This document shows positions 62,099-64,000 of a stretch of DNA of 64,000 nt, piece by piece. The translations under genes were made by a program, and so were the position numbers. The stretch is from Bacillota bacterium (lineage in GTDB: Bacteria; Bacillota; Clostridia; Lachnospirales; Lachnospiraceae): assembly GCA_023391695.1 (NCBI GenBank), contig JAEWAK010000013.1, positions 9,863 to 73,862 of the forward strand, given 5' to 3'. Under the pieces are notes generated by a model that was given only the letters and a program-made list of their open reading frames with translations, was not told the DNA's origin and did no database searches. How positions within the stretch are numbered: the stretch's first letter is position 1; each line of letters opens with the position of its first letter.

Positions 62099-63544
62099 AT
62101 GAATTATATGGACATTGATTTCGATAGAATAGATTTAACCAAAGAACCGGTAAAGGAACCGGAACGCCAGTATTATTTTATAGCAAAATGCAGGGAATGG
62201 GTAAAGGCCAGAACAATAGAAGCAGGCAGGCCGCTTACCTTTATTACCCAGACTTTCGGCTGCCAGATGAATGCCAAGGACTCGGAAAAGCTGGCAGGTA
62301 TTCTGGAGAAAATCGGTTTTGTGGAGACGGATACGGAAGAAGCGGATTTTGTTGTTTATAACACCTGTACCGTCAGGGAGAACGCCAATACCAGAGTATA
62401 CGGAAGGCTTGGTTACCTGAACAGCTTAAAGAAAAAGAATCCGGGCATGATGGTTGCTTTATGCGGCTGTATGATGCAGGAAGACGCCGTAGTGGAAAAA
62501 ATCCGGAGAAGCTACCGCTTTGTGGACATTATATTTGGCACCCATAATATCTTTAAACTGGCAGAATTAATTTATTCCAGGTTGACCTCTAAAGGGATGA
62601 TAATCGATATATGGAAGGATACGGACCAGATCGTGGAGGACCTCCCCAGCGAAAGAAAATACAAATTCAAGGCCGGTGTTAATATTATGTACGGTTGTAA
62701 TAATTATTGCAGTTATTGCATTGTTCCTTATGTAAGAGGAAGGGAACGCAGCCGGAATCCGGAAGATATCATCCGGGAAGTGAAAGATTTAGTTGCTGAC
62801 GGTGTAGTGGAAATCATGCTGTTGGGTCAGAATGTCAATTCCTATGGAAAAACTTTGGAAAATCCCCTTTCCTTTGCCGATCTGTTAAAGGAAATAGAAA
62901 TGATTGAAGGCCTTAAACGAATCCGTTTTATGACCTCTCATCCTAAGGATTTATCGGATTCCTTAATCGAAGTAATGAAAAATTCAAAGAAAATATGCAG
63001 TCATCTTCACCTGCCGGTCCAGTCAGGCAGCAGTAAGGTTTTAAGGATCATGAACCGGAAATATTCCAAGGAAGATTACTTATCCCTGGTAGATCGGATT
63101 AAAACCGCCATGCCGGATATCTCTCTGACTACGGATATCATAGTGGGCTTTCCGGGGGAAACGGAAGAGGATTTTCTGGAAACCCTGGAGGTGGTGAAAA
63201 AAGTACGGTATGACAGTGCGTATACTTTCCTGTATTCCAAACGTTCCGGAACACCTGCCGCCAATATGGATAACCAGGTAGAAGAAGGGGTGGCTAAAGA
63301 AAGGTTTGACCGTTTGCTTAAAGTAATCCAGGGGATCTCATCTGATCTTACCGGTAAACATGAAGGCGAAATCCAGGAAATACTGGTGGAAGAAGTGAAT
63401 GAACAAAACAATTCCCTTCTGACCGGCAGATTAAGTAATAATATTTTGGTACATTTTACGGGTACACCGGACATGGTGGGATCCCTTATTAAAGTACGGC
63501 TGAAAGAATGTAAGGGATTCTACTATATTGGTGAGATGATATAG
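62099..63544 (+). CDS. miaB: tRNA-2-methylthio-N6-dimethylallyladenosine synthase
   Basis: A 481-aa radical-SAM methylthiotransferase: N-terminal UPF0004 domain with three cluster cysteines (TFGCQMN, NTCTVRENA, CGCMMQED), radical SAM CNNYCSYC (Cys200, 204, 207) and a C-terminal TRAM domain. It adds the 2-methylthio group to i6A37 of tRNAs. The ATG at 62099 is preferred; TTG 62087 and ATG 62108 are alternatives, and the ribosome binding site (AGAAAG) is weak. Confidence 0.95.
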   Translation: MNYMDIDFDRIDLTKEPVKEPERQYYFIAKCREWVKARTIEAGRPLTFITQTFGCQMNAKDSEKLAGILEKIGFVETDTEEADFVVYNTCTVRENANTRVYGRLGYLNSLKKKNPGMMVALCGCMMQEDAVVEKIRRSYRFVDIIFGTHNIFKLAELIYSRLTSKGMIIDIWKDTDQIVEDLPSERKYKFKAGVNIMYGCNNYCSYCIVPYVRGRERSRNPEDIIREVKDLVADGVVEIMLLGQNVNSYGKTLENPLSFADLLKEIEMIEGLKRIRFMTSHPKDLSDSLIEVMKNSKKICSHLHLPVQSGSSKVLRIMNRKYSKEDYLSLVDRIKTAMPDISLTTDIIVGFPGETEEDFLETLEVVKKVRYDSAYTFLYSKRSGTPAANMDNQVEEGVAKERFDRLLKVIQGISSDLTGKHEGEIQEILVEEVNEQNNSLLTGRLSNNILVHFTGTPDMVGSLIKVRLKECKGFYYIGEMI

Positions 63545-63702
63545 TATTTTCTAAATATTTACAAGAAAATGAATCATAAAATTTCTGCATACTATCGTTG
63601 GCAGAATTGTGGATAAACAGTGCGTTTAGTATAATAATTCAAAATATTATCGATTATTTTCGTTATATTGTGACATAATGCATAAAAATTTAGTAAGTAT
63701 AC

Positions 63703-63731
63703 TTGACATACTGGGCAAAACAGTATAAAAT
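63703..63731 (+). promoter_or_regulatory. rny promoter
   Basis: Perfect TTGACA (63703-63708), 17 bp, TAAAAT (63726-63731), about 50 bp before GTG 63781. Confidence 0.65.
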
Positions 63732-63780
63732 TTAAGTGTTGTATCTTTGTACAATGAAAATTTAATAAGGAGGTGCTCCT

Positions 63781-64000
63781 GTGCAAGACATACTGAAAAT
63801 AGTAATTGCTATTTTAGGTACCTTGGTAATAGTTGCTCCTCTTGTTTGGAAAATTGCGATATCCTATCGTATTAAAGTCGTAGAGGCAAAGATAGGTTCT
63901 GCAGAAGAAAAAGCAAGAGAAATCATAGATGAAGCTTTAAAAACAGCTGAAACTAAGAAGAGAGAAGCCTTACTCGAAGCAAAAGAAGAGTCTTTAAAGA
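63781..64000 (+). CDS. rny: Ribonuclease Y, N-terminal part only
   Basis: Seventy-three codons from GTG 63781 (TAAGGAGGTG just upstream) to the window end. One membrane anchor (about 6-26) is followed by the start of a charged coiled coil (KIGSAEEKAREIIDEALKTA, KKREALLEAKEES), the layout of RNase Y, the membrane-bound endoribonuclease that initiates mRNA decay. The KH and HD domains lie beyond the edge, so the name rests on N-terminal resemblance. Confidence 0.8.
   Translation, partial: MQDILKIVIAILGTLVIVAPLVWKIAISYRIKVVEAKIGSAEEKAREIIDEALKTAETKKREALLEAKEESLK

Noticed and set aside
1..64000. tRNA, rRNA, insertion sequence or prophage
   Set aside because: No cloverleaf, rRNA segment, transposase, integrase or phage structural gene was recognised on either strand by reading.

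Overview
This window looks like chromosome of a low-to-mid GC, anaerobic, spore-forming Firmicute, most likely a Lachnospiraceae/Lachnoclostridium-type clostridium. The inference rests on SpoVB-like and BofC-like proteins, strong AGGAGG-type ribosome binding sites with many GTG/TTG starts, TTGACA/TATAAT promoters, YesM/YesN-type two-component genes beside sugar ABC transporters, and large secreted glycoside hydrolases. No rRNA, tRNA, CRISPR array, phage or transposase gene was seen. The left edge cuts a flippase gene and the right edge cuts a ribonuclease Y gene.

Layout: 3-3732 holds a SpoVB/MurJ-type flippase, a BofC-domain protein and a LacI-family regulator. 4024-12965 is a sulfate assimilation block: promoter with an 18-bp palindrome, sulfate ABC transporter (binding protein, two permeases, ATPase), an AprA/AprB-type APS reductase and CysD/CysN ATP sulfurylase. 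13028-15500 is an accessory patch with a GC-rich unrecognised gene and a small membrane-anchored protein. 15521-27304 is a secretome cluster: GH5 glucanase-like enzyme, HExxH metallopeptidase with crystallin domains, two-headed GH18 chitinase and a multi-module GH3 enzyme, with unusual repeats before and between them. 27341-29489 carries a cysK pseudogene, a GNAT-membrane fusion and a HAD phosphatase. 29495-34492 is an L-fucose locus (AraC regulator, fucI, FGGY kinase, fucU). 34601-41733 is a tetrapyrrole operon (hemA, siroheme dehydrogenase, hemC, cobA-hemD, hemB, hemL) that reads as a siroheme/corrinoid supply route. 42210-49216 has a flavodoxin, pdxST, a 5'-nucleotidase and two flavoproteins. 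49367-52316 is a proline operon (proB, DUF896, 5-formyl-THF cyclo-ligase, proA). 52586-61886 has a MazG-like protein and a sugar ABC transporter followed by a histidine kinase, an AraC response regulator and a second binding protein. 62099 to the end is miaB and the start of rny.

Connections: sulfate uptake, ATP sulfurylase and APS reductase would deliver sulfite; siroheme from the hem operon is the cofactor of assimilatory sulfite reductase (not in this window); cysteine synthase appears here only as a wreck. The secreted enzymes together fit attack on chitin and beta-glucan, for example fungal walls.

The least explained material is intergenic. A modular array at 22851-23233, a 74-bp tandem duplication at 55937-56084 and a leader at 33819-33896 share one layout (hairpin, CCTGATTT, second hairpin, GGGAG or GGAGG ribosome-binding-like tail), and the duplication shows a compensatory base-pair change. 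A second dispersed hairpin family lies at 39203, 41941, 42741 and 46064. Three 20-bp iterons precede the GH5 gene, and a long structured leader precedes hemA.
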